In this document: positions 1 through 6,692 of the stretch, in pieces
Layout of the letters: the number at the start of each line of letters is the position of its first letter
Position numbering within the stretch: position 1 is the stretch's first letter
Assembly: GCA_900540865.1 (NCBI GenBank)
Contig: UQHH01000065.1
Coordinates: forward strand, 1-11,153
Reading direction: 5' to 3'
Source of the DNA: an uncultured Oscillospiraceae bacterium
GTDB taxonomy: Bacteria; Bacillota; Clostridia; Oscillospirales; Acutalibacteraceae
DNA: 11,153 nt
Made by a program: the position numbers and the translations under genes
Notes under the pieces: generated by a model
What the model saw: only the letters and a program-made list of their open reading frames with translations
What the model was told of the DNA's origin: nothing
Databases searched by the model: none

Positions 1-5
1 TTCAT
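1..5 (-). CDS. Start codon of a divergent gene running off the left edge
   Basis: Read on the minus strand, an ATG ends at position 5 and is preceded by AAAGGAG (14-20) with eight bases between, a textbook Bacillota ribosome binding site. A near-consensus promoter lies further upstream (76-104). Only the first five bases of the coding sequence are visible, so nothing can be said about the product. Divergence from the restriction-modification gene means the two share the 400-bp spacer and possibly its regulatory sites. Confidence 0.7.
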
Positions 6-75
6 AGGGTTCGCTCCTTTCAATAATAAAAATTTTTATTTTATGCGCGCATAACTTATTGATTTTTACACCTAA

Positions 76-104
76 ATTATAATTTATTTATTTACAATTT
101 TCAA
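76..104 (-). promoter_or_regulatory. Promoter of the divergent minus-strand gene
   Basis: On the minus strand the -35 box is TTGAAA (99-104) and the -10 box is TATAAT (76-81), with a 17-bp spacer. The -10 hexamer is a perfect sigma-A consensus. Transcription would begin near 70, giving a leader of about 65 bases before the ATG at 5. The -10 box lies inside a perfect 14-bp palindrome, TAAATTATAATTTA (73-86), which may simply reflect AT-richness. Confidence 0.65.
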
Positions 105-147
105 TATAAATTCGAAGATTTTAATGTAAAAAAATATAAGTGGAATT

Positions 148-162
148 TGTTAAATATTAACA
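148..162. promoter_or_regulatory. Dyad TGTTAA-ATA-TTAACA, possible operator
   Basis: Two 6-base arms (148-153 and 157-162) are perfect reverse complements around three bases, and flanking AATT sequences extend the symmetry if one base (163) is bulged. It lies upstream of both divergent promoters. The same half-site, arranged the other way round, occurs at 296-315. The operator role is inferred from symmetry only; in DNA this AT-rich such dyads also arise by chance. Confidence 0.3.
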
Positions 163-295
163 CAATTTTAAATATAATAAATATAAATATTTTATGTATG
201 CTCAAAATGTGTGCTCCAATATAAAAAAGAAAGCATTTTAGATACGATTTCTATTTGTACGTTTTCTACATTAAAATTAAGATAAATTTATTATG

Positions 296-315
296 TTTAA
301 CAAAGTTGTGTTAAA
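296..315. promoter_or_regulatory. Dyad TTTAACA-N6-TGTTAAA next to the restriction-modification promoter
   Basis: Seven-base arms (296-302 and 309-315) are perfect reverse complements around a six-base spacer. The dyad ends four bases before the -35 box at 320, where an activator or repressor of the restriction-modification gene would be expected. It shares the TGTTAA half-site with 148-162. No controller-protein gene is visible in the window. Confidence 0.35.
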
Positions 316-319
316 GTAC

Positions 320-348
320 TTTACGTTTTACAATAAAACCTCTATGAT
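320..348 (+). promoter_or_regulatory. Promoter of the restriction-modification gene
   Basis: A -35 box TTTACG (320-325) and a -10 box TATGAT (343-348) are separated by 17 bp. Transcription would begin near 355, about 50 bases before the start codon at 406. Confidence 0.5.
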
Positions 349-405
349 ACTAATATAGTGATAAATTTTCACATATTGGGATTCAAATAAACGGAGAGAA
401 ATGGA

Positions 406-3231
406 ATGATACCTATGAACACGCTCCCGCTGGAGGCGGAGACGAGGGTTTTAATCGACAAAACGCTCGAAAATCTGGGCTGGAGGCTGTCAGGCCCAAA
501 CAAGAACGTATTTTTTGAACAACCGAAAACACAGGAGGAACAGAGGCTGCTTGGCGGCCGGCGGCCGGATTATGTGCTATACGCCTCCGGCAGTGAAAAC
601 AAGCCGCTGATTGTTATCGAGGCTAAGAAAAAGGGGACGCGCATCGAAAGCGCGCTGCAGCAGGGCATCAGCTACGCGAAAAAACTAAACGCGCCGCTCG
701 TTTTCGCGACCGACGGCCTTTTTTGCAAGGCGTACCATACCGTGTTTGAACGTACGCCCGTTTTAAACGGCGAGGAGCTCGACAGCTTCCCGCGCGAGGG
801 GCTGGCACTAAAGTACCTGGATATGCCCGAGGTAAACACAATTTCTGAAAAGGTGCAGATAGACCGCAAGGAATTGATTAAAATTTTTGACGAAGCAAAC
901 AATATGCTGCGCGGCGACGGCCTGCGCGCGGGCATCGAGCGGTTCGGCGAGTTTGCGAATATCCTGTTCTTAAAGCTTATCAGTGAAAACGATGACGTCA
1001 AAAAGCAAGGCGGTTTTCCTACCGGCTTTGATTGTACCTGCCACTGGGACGTCATACGGGAAATGCGCCCCGACACGCGCATCGATTATATCAATAAGGT
1101 CGTATATGAAAAATTGAACGCGAAATACCGCACCAGGATATTCACGCCGCTTACCATCCGCGATACGACGATACTCAGCGATATTATGGACAAGCTCGAC
1201 CCTTTGACGCTGACCGACGTGGATTCTGATGTAAAGGGCGACGCTTTTGAATATTTTTTAAAGGAATCCACCGCCGCCAAAAACGATTTGGGCGAATATT
1301 TCACGCCGCGCCACATCGTCAGGACTATGGTGAAAATCATCAATCCGCAGATAGGCGAGAAGATATACGACCCCTTTTGCGGGACGGGCGGTTTTTTGAT
1401 AGAAAGTTACCGTCATATCTTTAATACGATGCCTCAAAACTTAACCACGATGAAGATGCTTAGGGACAACACGATTTTCGGCAATGAAATTACCAATACA
1501 GCGCGGATTACAAAAATGAATATGATTCTCGCGGGCGGAGGGCAGAGCAACGTCCATATGCGCGACAGCCTTGCCTCGCCCGTAGACGGTATCTTTGACA
1601 TTGTTCTCGCAAACATGCCCTACTCGCAAAAAACAAAATACGGAGGACTTTATGATTTGCCCTCCAATAATGGCGACAGCATCTGTGTGCAGCATTGTAT
1701 GAAGGCGGTAAGCGCTGCGGCAAAGAACGGCAGGCTGGCTATCGTCGTTCCAGAAGGTTTTTTGTTTCGTAAGGACCTTGTGAAAACACGCGAGCTTTTG
1801 CTGCGCGAATTCCAAATCAACAATATTATCTCCCTGCCGCGCGGTGTTTTTCTGCCATATACGGGAGTAAAAACAAATATCATTTATGCGTCGCGCAAGC
1901 GCCGCACAGACATAGGGTACGTCCCCCGTGAAGCTTTTTGGTATTATGAGGCGAAAAACGACGGCTATACGCTCGACAATCACAGATACAAGCTGCAGGG
2001 GCAAAATGACCTGGACCGCTGTATGGAATTCAGGAAGCTCGACCGCGGTCAAAGGGAAGAAATGCTCGCGGCCGGTTTTCAGGAAATCCCGCTGGACCGC
2101 GTAAAAGAAAACGGCTTTGTCCTTGTAGGCGGGCGTTACCGCGATATGAAGGCTTCGGAATCATCGCGTCAAAAAATACGGCTGGGAGAAATTCTCAATA
2201 TCCATTACGGCAAACGCATTACACGAAGAAAAGACAGCGGAACGAGTTACCCGGTATACGGGGGCGGCGGGCCGTCCTTTCAGACCGACCTGTATAACCG
2301 GGAAAACGAGTTTGTTATCTCGCGCTTCGGCGTTTCGGAGCGCTGCGTCCGTTTTGTGGAGGGCCGGTTCTACCTGCTCGATTCCGGCTTTACCTTTACA
2401 GTAAAGCCGGAATACGCGTCAAAGGTCAGCAAAACGTATGTGGGCAGGCTTTTGATGGGACGCCAGCGCGAGGTGTTCGCCTGCGCGCGCGGGCAGGCGC
2501 AGAAAAATATAGACATGGAGCTATTTTACGGGCTTACAATCCCCCTGCCGAGCCTTGAAGAGCAGGAAAAAGCCGCGCGGGAGCTTGAGGAATATGATAA
2601 AATCAGCTCCTGCTCGGCAAGTACGGCACAGTCCTATCATCCGCGCCTTTTGCTGGCAAACGGTACGCGCACGTGTACAATCGGCTCGCTTTGTACCGGA
2701 GGTGTCAGCGGAGGAACTCCTTCCACCAAGCATCCGGAATACTGGAACGGCGACATACCGTGGATATCGAGCGCGGATATTGAAGAGGACGGCCGGATTG
2801 TCGTGAGAAAGCACATAACGCACCTGGGGCTACACCATTCCGCTACGCACGTCGTCTCTAAAGGGGAGATTGTCGTCGCAACGCGTGTGGGGCTTGGCAA
2901 AATCGCGTATGTGCCGTATGACGTTGCAATCAGCCAGGATTTGCACGGCCTTATGCTCGATACCAAGCGCATTCTCCCGCAATTCTTTGAGCTTGCGTAT
3001 TTAGGGCTCAGGGAAGAAATCCTCAGGCATGCCCGTGGCACGACAATTCAGGGGATAACTGTACAGGAGCTTATGGCGCTCGAAATTCCCGTGCCGTCCC
3101 TGGAAGAACAGATGGTAGCCGTAACGCAGGCAAAGCGCGAGCGCGAGCTAATACATAGCGCGCGTGAGCTCTCGGTGCTCTTTAAAAACAAGCGCCAAAG
3201 GCGTGTGGAATCCCTGTATCTGCAAAAATAG
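406..3231 (+). CDS. Single-chain restriction-modification enzyme (nuclease-methyltransferase-two recognition domains), Type IIB/IIG-like
   Basis: The 941-residue protein carries all three functions of a Type I system without the helicase motor. Residues 1-120 form an HsdR-like PD-(D/E)xK nuclease domain with P54-D55, E72-A-K74 and a QxxxY element (Q86, Y90). About 150-275 is the helical N-terminal domain of HsdM methyltransferases. About 278-510 is the N6-adenine methyltransferase, with SAM motif DPFCGTGG (322-329) and catalytic NMPY (403-406, family NPPY/F). Residues 588-735 and 755-930 are two HsdS-like target recognition domains, each ending in IP(L/V)PSLEEQ (712-720, 894-902). By analogy with AloI, PpiI and TstI it should methylate adenine in a bipartite asymmetric site and cut unmethylated DNA. 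The start at 406 follows GGAGAG (393-398) with a suitable gap; ATG 415 is an alternative. Domains look intact. A pure methyltransferase role is possible if the nuclease is inactive. Confidence 0.85.
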   Translation: MIPMNTLPLEAETRVLIDKTLENLGWRLSGPNKNVFFEQPKTQEEQRLLGGRRPDYVLYASGSENKPLIVIEAKKKGTRIESALQQGISYAKKLNAPLVFATDGLFCKAYHTVFERTPVLNGEELDSFPREGLALKYLDMPEVNTISEKVQIDRKELIKIFDEANNMLRGDGLRAGIERFGEFANILFLKLISENDDVKKQGGFPTGFDCTCHWDVIREMRPDTRIDYINKVVYEKLNAKYRTRIFTPLTIRDTTILSDIMDKLDPLTLTDVDSDVKGDAFEYFLKESTAAKNDLGEYFTPRHIVRTMVKIINPQIGEKIYDPFCGTGGFLIESYRHIFNTMPQNLTTMKMLRDNTIFGNEITNTARITKMNMILAGGGQSNVHMRDSLASPVDGIFDIVLANMPYSQKTKYGGLYDLPSNNGDSICVQHCMKAVSAAAKNGRLAIVVPEGFLFRKDLVKTRELLLREFQINNIISLPRGVFLPYTGVKTNIIYASRKRRTDIGYVPREAFWYYEAKNDGYTLDNHRYKLQGQNDLDRCMEFRKLDRGQREEMLAAGFQEIPLDRVKENGFVLVGGRYRDMKASESSRQKIRLGEILNIHYGKRITRRKDSGTSYPVYGGGGPSFQTDLYNRENEFVISRFGVSERCVRFVEGRFYLLDSGFTFTVKPEYASKVSKTYVGRLLMGRQREVFACARGQAQKNIDMELFYGLTIPLPSLEEQEKAARELEEYDKISSCSASTAQSYHPRLLLANGTRTCTIGSLCTGGVSGGTPSTKHPEYWNGDIPWISSADIEEDGRIVVRKHITHLGLHHSATHVVSKGEIVVATRVGLGKIAYVPYDVAISQDLHGLMLDTKRILPQFFELAYLGLREEILRHARGTTIQGITVQELMALEIPVPSLEEQMVAVTQAKRERELIHSARELSVLFKNKRQRRVESLYLQK

Positions 3232-3254
3232 CGCGCTTTGCGCCGGAAAGAACA

Positions 3255-3286
3255 AAAAAGCCTCCGGAAAAATCCGGAGGCTTTTT
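3255..3286 (+). terminator. Bidirectional intrinsic terminator
   Basis: A perfect 14-bp stem (3255-3268 with 3273-3286), GC-rich in its upper part and closed by an AAAA loop, ends in a T-run on the plus strand and also on the minus strand. It lies 23 bases after the restriction-modification stop codon and about 150 bases beyond the mutase stop codon, so it can serve both converging genes. Confidence 0.9.
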
Positions 3287-3302
3287 GTATTGTAAAAGAC
3301 AA

Positions 3303-3321
3303 CCACTGGCTCTGCCAGTGG
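3303..3321. repeat. Subterminal hairpin of the IS200-like remnant
   Basis: An 8-bp perfect inverted repeat with a three-base loop. IS200/IS605 transposases recognise single-stranded hairpins of this kind at the element ends. There is no T-run after it, so it is not an obvious terminator. Confidence 0.6.
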
Positions 3322-3356
3322 AGATGAAAAAGCTTCAGCTATAGACAAAAAAGGAA

Positions 3357-3410
3357 CTCCTCGATAGATTAAAGTTAAGGTCTGCCAACCTAACTAAAAA
3401 TATCGAGGAG
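3357..3410 (+). promoter_or_regulatory. Stem that sequesters the remnant transposase ribosome binding site
   Basis: CTCCTCGATA (3357-3366) is the exact reverse complement of TATCGAGGAG (3401-3410), and a second short stem forms inside. The 3' arm contains GAGGAG, the only plausible ribosome binding site for the ATG at 3420, so folded RNA would block initiation. The pairing is seen directly; the repressing role is taken from IS200. Confidence 0.5.
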
Positions 3411-3434
3411 GTCTTTTCCATGTCTCAAAATCAA

Positions 3435-5153
3435 TCAGCTTACGCCCATCAGCTTCTCGCTCTCTTTCACAAGCTTATCGGTAAGCTTCTGCGCGTCCTG
3501 CTTATCGCATCCCACGGCGGTAATATAGAGCTTGATTTTCGGCTCTGTACCGCTCGGGCGGACGATAACCGAATGCCCGCCTTCCAGGGAATACGCAATC
3601 ACGTTTGATTTGGGTAGTGTGATTTTCGTTTCTTTTCCCGTTTTGCAGTCCCTGGAAACGCTCTGCAGGTAATCGTCAGTTTTTACGACCGCAAAGCCCG
3701 CAATGGCAGCGGGGGCTTGGTAACGCAGGCCTGTCATGATTTCATTCATTTTTTCAAGGCCGGCGGCTCCCGCAAAACCAAAATTGAGCGTTGTATTCTG
3801 ATAATAGCCGTATTCCTCATACAGCTCGTCGATGACGTTTGCGAGCGTTTTGCCCTGTTTCCTGTAATATGCCGCCATTTCGCAAATCAGCATAGACGCG
3901 ACCACCGCGTCCTTATCCCTGACATACGTTCCGGCAAGATAGCCGTAGCTCTCCTCAAAGCCGAACACATAGCGGCTTTCCTCGTGCTTCTGTTCCAGCT
4001 CAAGGATTTGCTCACCGATGTATTTAAAGCCGGTCAGCACGTTGCGCAGCTCGCAGCCGTACTTTTCGCAGATGCGGTTGATTAAAATACTCGTAACGAC
4101 CGTTTTTACCACAATCGGGCGCTGCGGCAGCGTGCCCTGCTCTTTGCGGCAGGAAAGGATGTAGTTCGTCAGCATAATGCCCGTCTCGTTGCCGGAAATC
4201 AAGCGGTAGCCGGAACCGTCCTTTACGGCAATGCCTACCCTGTCGCTGTCCGGGTCGGTCGCAAGCAGCAAATCAGGCTGTTCCTTTTCACAAAGGTCGA
4301 GCCCCAGCTGCAGCGCTTCCTTGAATTCGGGATTAGGGTAGGGGCAGGTCGTAAAGCTGCCGTCCGGGTTTTCCTGCTCCTTTACAACGGCCACTTCAGA
4401 AATTCCAGTTCTTTTGAGGATTTCCCTGACAAGCTTATTGCCGGCGCCGTTCAAAGGCGTGTATACGACCTTGAGGCCCGCGTCTGTGCAGATACCGGGA
4501 TTAATCGCCTGCGCGGAAACGTTTTCAAGGTATTTCTCATAAAGGCTGTCGTCAATATATTCAATCGAGCCGTCTGCAGCCGCCTGTTCAAAATTCGCTG
4601 TTTTCACACCGTCAAAGCAGTCTGTCGCCTGTATTTCCGCATAGACCGCTCCCGCGGCGGCGTCGGTCATCTGGCAGCCGTCTGCGCCGTAGCATTTATA
4701 GCCGTTGTACGCGGCCGGATTGTGGCTTGCAGTTATCATAATGCCCGCCTGGCATTTCAGCTCCCTGACGGCGAACGACAATACAGGCGTCGGCTCCAGC
4801 TCCCTTGACAAATACGCCTTCACACCGTTGGCGGCAAGGACCCTGGCGGCTTCTTTCGCAAACAGCGTGGACTTGATTCTGGAATCATACGAAATCGCAA
4901 CAGCGGAGGTATCGTATTTTTTGTTCAGGTAATTTGCGAGCCCCTGTGTCGCAAGGCGCACATTATATATGTTCATGCGGTTGGTACCCGCGCCGATTAT
5001 GCCGCGAAGCCCCGCGGTTCCAAACTCAAGGCTGCGGTAAAAACGGTCGTAAATTTCGTCGTTGTTTCCTTTAATCGATTGCAGCTCTTCGGTAAGGTCT
5101 TTATCGTCGACCGCCTTTTTAAGCCATAAATCATAAAGTTCTTTTGTTTCCAT
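3435..5153 (-). CDS. Phosphoglucomutase/phosphomannomutase (alpha-D-phosphohexomutase)
   Basis: This cytoplasmic enzyme interconverts hexose 1- and 6-phosphates, linking glycolytic intermediates to nucleotide-sugar synthesis for cell wall and glycolipids. The 572-residue protein has the four hallmark regions: the phosphoserine loop TASHNP (141-146, S143 phosphorylated), the metal loop DPDSDR (300-305), the sugar-specificity loop around GFEESYGY (398-405) and the phosphate-binding loop RPSGTEPK (532-539). Length and N terminus fit the PgcA-type bacterial phosphoglucomutases. The ATG at 5153 follows AAAGGGTG at a good distance. The final residues VS and the stop codon fall in sequence that may derive from the IS200-like remnant, but all catalytic loops are intact. 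Glucose versus mannose preference cannot be decided here. Confidence 0.93.
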   Translation of the reverse strand: METKELYDLWLKKAVDDKDLTEELQSIKGNNDEIYDRFYRSLEFGTAGLRGIIGAGTNRMNIYNVRLATQGLANYLNKKYDTSAVAISYDSRIKSTLFAKEAARVLAANGVKAYLSRELEPTPVLSFAVRELKCQAGIMITASHNPAAYNGYKCYGADGCQMTDAAAGAVYAEIQATDCFDGVKTANFEQAAADGSIEYIDDSLYEKYLENVSAQAINPGICTDAGLKVVYTPLNGAGNKLVREILKRTGISEVAVVKEQENPDGSFTTCPYPNPEFKEALQLGLDLCEKEQPDLLLATDPDSDRVGIAVKDGSGYRLISGNETGIMLTNYILSCRKEQGTLPQRPIVVKTVVTSILINRICEKYGCELRNVLTGFKYIGEQILELEQKHEESRYVFGFEESYGYLAGTYVRDKDAVVASMLICEMAAYYRKQGKTLANVIDELYEEYGYYQNTTLNFGFAGAAGLEKMNEIMTGLRYQAPAAIAGFAVVKTDDYLQSVSRDCKTGKETKITLPKSNVIAYSLEGGHSVIVRPSGTEPKIKLYITAVGCDKQDAQKLTDKLVKESEKLMGVS

Positions 5154-5210
5154 GTATGGGTCACCCTTTCAGGATAAGATGGGATTCAAGTTTATAAAAA
5201 ATACGTATTT

Positions 5211-5239
5211 AATATACCACATTTTACAGCGGTTTACAA
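5211..5239 (-). promoter_or_regulatory. Promoter of the phosphohexomutase gene
   Basis: On the minus strand TTGTAA (-35, 5234-5239) and TATATT (-10, 5211-5216) are 17 bp apart. The predicted start near 5205 leaves a leader of about 50 bases before the ATG at 5153. Confidence 0.5.
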
Positions 5240-5393
5240 ATTTTGATAATAAAAATAAAATGAAAAAAACGGGCGTTTTCGGTAAAGTATAGGAGATTTT
5301 TTTCTTATTTATAAATATATCTCGGCTAAAATGCGTTTTTATTGTGGATAAAGGACAATAAATGAAAAGCGGTGTGGAAAAATTAAGAATAAA

Positions 5394-5409
5394 TGTGAAA
5401 AAATTCACA
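5394..5409. promoter_or_regulatory. Crp/Fnr-like binding site TGTGA-N6-TCACA
   Basis: TGTGAAAAAATTCACA is a perfect palindrome matching the core consensus TGTGA-N6-TCACA of Crp-family proteins, including Bacillus Fnr. A further TTGTGAA half-site lies at 5428-5434. If a weak promoter TTGTGA (5428-5433) with TTTAAT (5452-5457) is used, the site would centre about 62 bases upstream of its start, a typical activator position. The rest of the spacer 5240-5480 is AT-rich and holds no gene. Confidence 0.4.
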
Positions 5410-5482
5410 AGAGTGACATTTTTCTGTTTGTGAAGTTTTTGTTCCAAACCCTTTAATATTTATTTAACATGGCAATTTGTGC

Positions 5483-5511
5483 TTGTGCCGCGAAGATTTC
5501 TATTGTACAAT
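5483..5511 (+). promoter_or_regulatory. Promoter of the membrane-protein gene
   Basis: The -35 box TTGTGC (5483-5488) and -10 box TACAAT (5506-5511) are 17 bp apart. The predicted start near 5518 gives a leader of about 40 bases before the GTG at 5557. The -10 box sits in the middle of a perfect palindrome. Confidence 0.55.
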
Positions 5512-5516
5512 AGAAA
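5497..5516. promoter_or_regulatory. Perfect 20-bp palindrome over the -10 box, probable operator
   Basis: TTTCTATTGTACAATAGAAA is identical to its own reverse complement and fully covers the -10 box 5506-5511. A dimeric repressor bound here would exclude RNA polymerase. With no loop it is unlikely to act as an RNA hairpin. The regulator cannot be named; no regulator gene is adjacent. Confidence 0.5.
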
Positions 5517-5556
5517 AAACTGTTAATCACGCAAAGACATGCAAGGAGGAAATAAA

Positions 5557-6477
5557 GTGGACGATACACAGAAAAAAGACGGCCTGGAAACGGGACGCGG
5601 CAGCGAACAGGAATTTACCGGCGATATTTCGGCGCAACAGCAGGCAGAGCAGCCTCTGGAGGAAACTCCCTTGCCCGATAATGTAGCGCCGCTTTCCGAT
5701 GAAATCCAGGACGAAGACGGCGCGTTTCCTGACAACCAGGCGGACGGCTATGCTTCCCAGTTCGGCGAGCTGGAAATAGAGCCCGAAGCGGCGGCTGTTG
5801 TGACAAAAAAGAAAAGCTTCTTGATGCCGAGCATTATAATCGCAATCGTGATTTTGCTTGTAGCGGCAGCGGCGGGTGCCGCGTACCTTGTGTTTTTCCA
5901 TAACACCCCGGCCGGCATATGGGCGCCCGCGGACGGCAGCGCTTCGAGCTACTATGTGTTTGATAACAACGGGACGGCGGAGCTTGTGACCGGAACGGTG
6001 CGGTATAGGGGAACCTACTCCCTGTCCGACACGGACGGCGGCAAAAAAATGAACCTCTATATTCCGGTAGGCTATTCCGCAATCCAGGGCGATTTCGACT
6101 ATAAGCTTTCCGGCAATATCTTTACGGGCAAGACGTTTGAAATTTCCTCCGGAGAGGGCGACGCGCTCAAGCTTGTTTCCTCTTCTCTTCCTGAAAATAC
6201 GCTGACGCCCGCAAAGGACAGAAAGACGGACGATAAAATCATCGGAACCTGGAAGCTCAAGGACAGCACAAATAACGTAACCTATACAATCAACCAGGAC
6301 GGTACGATTATCCTGCAGTCCGACAGCATGCGCATCGACGGCGTTTATACCATTAAGGACAAGGCGCTTGCCATCACGTATAATATGGCCGGACAGGAAA
6401 GCACGATGGATGAAGAATATTCCTTCGACGGAGAAACGCTCCTCATCAACAGTATGGGCTATGAAAAAGTAAAATAA
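5557..6477 (+). CDS. Single-pass membrane protein with two extracytoplasmic beta-rich repeats, function unknown
   Basis: I do not recognise a named family. The 306-residue protein begins with an acidic, glutamine-rich, probably disordered tail (1-83). A KKK cluster (84-86) and a hydrophobic helix (about 88-114) follow, then an outer region of about 190 residues. Lysines before the helix and no signal-peptidase motif predict an N-in, C-out anchor. The outer part has two similar units starting GIW (120-122) and GTW (230-232), each with tyrosine/threonine strands and an NNG or DG turn, recalling small lipocalin-like domains in clostridial lipoproteins. GTG 5557 is the start because AAGGAGG (5543-5549) lies seven bases upstream; an in-frame ATG at 5539 precedes that site and would place it inside the gene. 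The gene appears monocistronic; no clear terminator was seen after it. Envelope sensing or substrate binding is only a guess. Confidence 0.85.
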   Translation: MDDTQKKDGLETGRGSEQEFTGDISAQQQAEQPLEETPLPDNVAPLSDEIQDEDGAFPDNQADGYASQFGELEIEPEAAAVVTKKKSFLMPSIIIAIVILLVAAAAGAAYLVFFHNTPAGIWAPADGSASSYYVFDNNGTAELVTGTVRYRGTYSLSDTDGGKKMNLYIPVGYSAIQGDFDYKLSGNIFTGKTFEISSGEGDALKLVSSSLPENTLTPAKDRKTDDKIIGTWKLKDSTNNVTYTINQDGTIILQSDSMRIDGVYTIKDKALAITYNMAGQESTMDEEYSFDGETLLINSMGYEKVK

Positions 6478-6554
6478 GCAGCTTGTTTATGTAGCTTGAA
6501 ACCCGTACCCTGTTATTTTACGCCGCGGCAGATATATGCGTGCGTGTCCTTGCT

Positions 6555-6583
6555 TTGACAAGCACGCCCCGGTGTGCTAAAAT
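6555..6583 (+). promoter_or_regulatory. Strong promoter of the thiamine operon
   Basis: A perfect -35 box TTGACA (6555-6560) and -10 box TAAAAT (6578-6583) are 17 bp apart. Transcription would begin near 6590, just before the riboswitch. The spacer contains AGCAC (6561-6565) and GTGCT (6574-6578) as an inverted repeat, and a second imperfect repeat (6542-6552 with 6559-6567) spans the -35 box. Confidence 0.8.
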
Positions 6584-6602
6584 AATGAAAACTGAATATC
6601 GT

Positions 6603-6684
6603 TTGCAGGGGGACTCTTCGGAGTTGAGAAGGTAAAACCTGACCCTTAGAACCTGTTAGTTAATACTAGCGTAGGGAGCAGCAT
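6603..6684 (+). ncRNA. TPP riboswitch (THI element)
   Basis: The RNA binds thiamine pyrophosphate and controls the downstream operon. Conserved parts appear in order. GGGG (6609-6612) pairs with the CCC at 6643-6645. A short P3 stem ACTC/GAGT (6613-6616, 6621-6624) is capped by the stable TTCG tetraloop. The pyrimidine-binding TGAGA (6625-6629) is followed by a small AGGT/ACCT stem (6630-6640). GAACCTG (6649-6655) and TAATA-CTAGCG-TAGGGA (6661-6677) form the pyrophosphate-binding side. The usual GG/CC pair near TAAT is AG/CT here (6658-6659, 6666-6667), a change that keeps pairing. Genes downstream are thiamine genes, which agrees. Confidence 0.95.
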
Positions 6685-6692
6685 GGATGATT

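Larger units (their letters stand above)
3296..3440 (+). mobile_element. Remnant of the left end of an IS200-type insertion sequence
   Basis: Three features in order match the left end of IS200-family elements. There is an end hairpin (CCACTGGC 3303-3310, loop TCT, GCCAGTGG 3314-3321). A long stem (3357-3366 with 3401-3410, plus an inner stem 3374-3380 with 3389-3394) buries the ribosome binding site GAGGAG (3405-3410). An ATG follows at 3420. After one inserted base the next codons would read MSQ(K/N)SISL, like the N terminus of IS200 TnpA. No transposase, with its HUH and catalytic tyrosine motifs, follows; the DNA passes directly into the mutase gene. In IS200 such a stem is known to repress transposase translation. 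Identity is from memory of the family, the right end is missing and the left boundary is approximate. Confidence 0.5.

Noticed and set aside
1441..2052. Minus-strand reading frame of 203 codons inside the restriction-modification gene
   Set aside because: It is antisense to the conserved methyltransferase domain, has no recognisable motifs and is explained by codon composition of the real gene.
2637..3041. Antisense open frames in the second recognition domain
   Set aside because: They run opposite to conserved HsdS-type motifs and have no ribosome binding site or family resemblance.
3420..3608. Plus-strand reading frame of 62 codons starting at the IS200-like ATG
   Set aside because: Only the first few codons could be transposase-derived; the rest is antisense to the highly conserved end of the phosphohexomutase gene, including its RPSGTEPK loop.
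5169..5447. Minus-strand reading frame of 92 codons between the mutase and membrane-protein genes
   Set aside because: It needs a TTG start with a badly spaced ribosome binding site, is low-complexity Phe/Lys/Ile from AT-rich DNA, and overlaps the mutase promoter and Crp/Fnr-like site.
5539..5556. Upstream ATG start for the membrane protein
   Set aside because: The strong AAGGAGG lies after this ATG and is correctly spaced for GTG 5557, so the six extra codons are leader.
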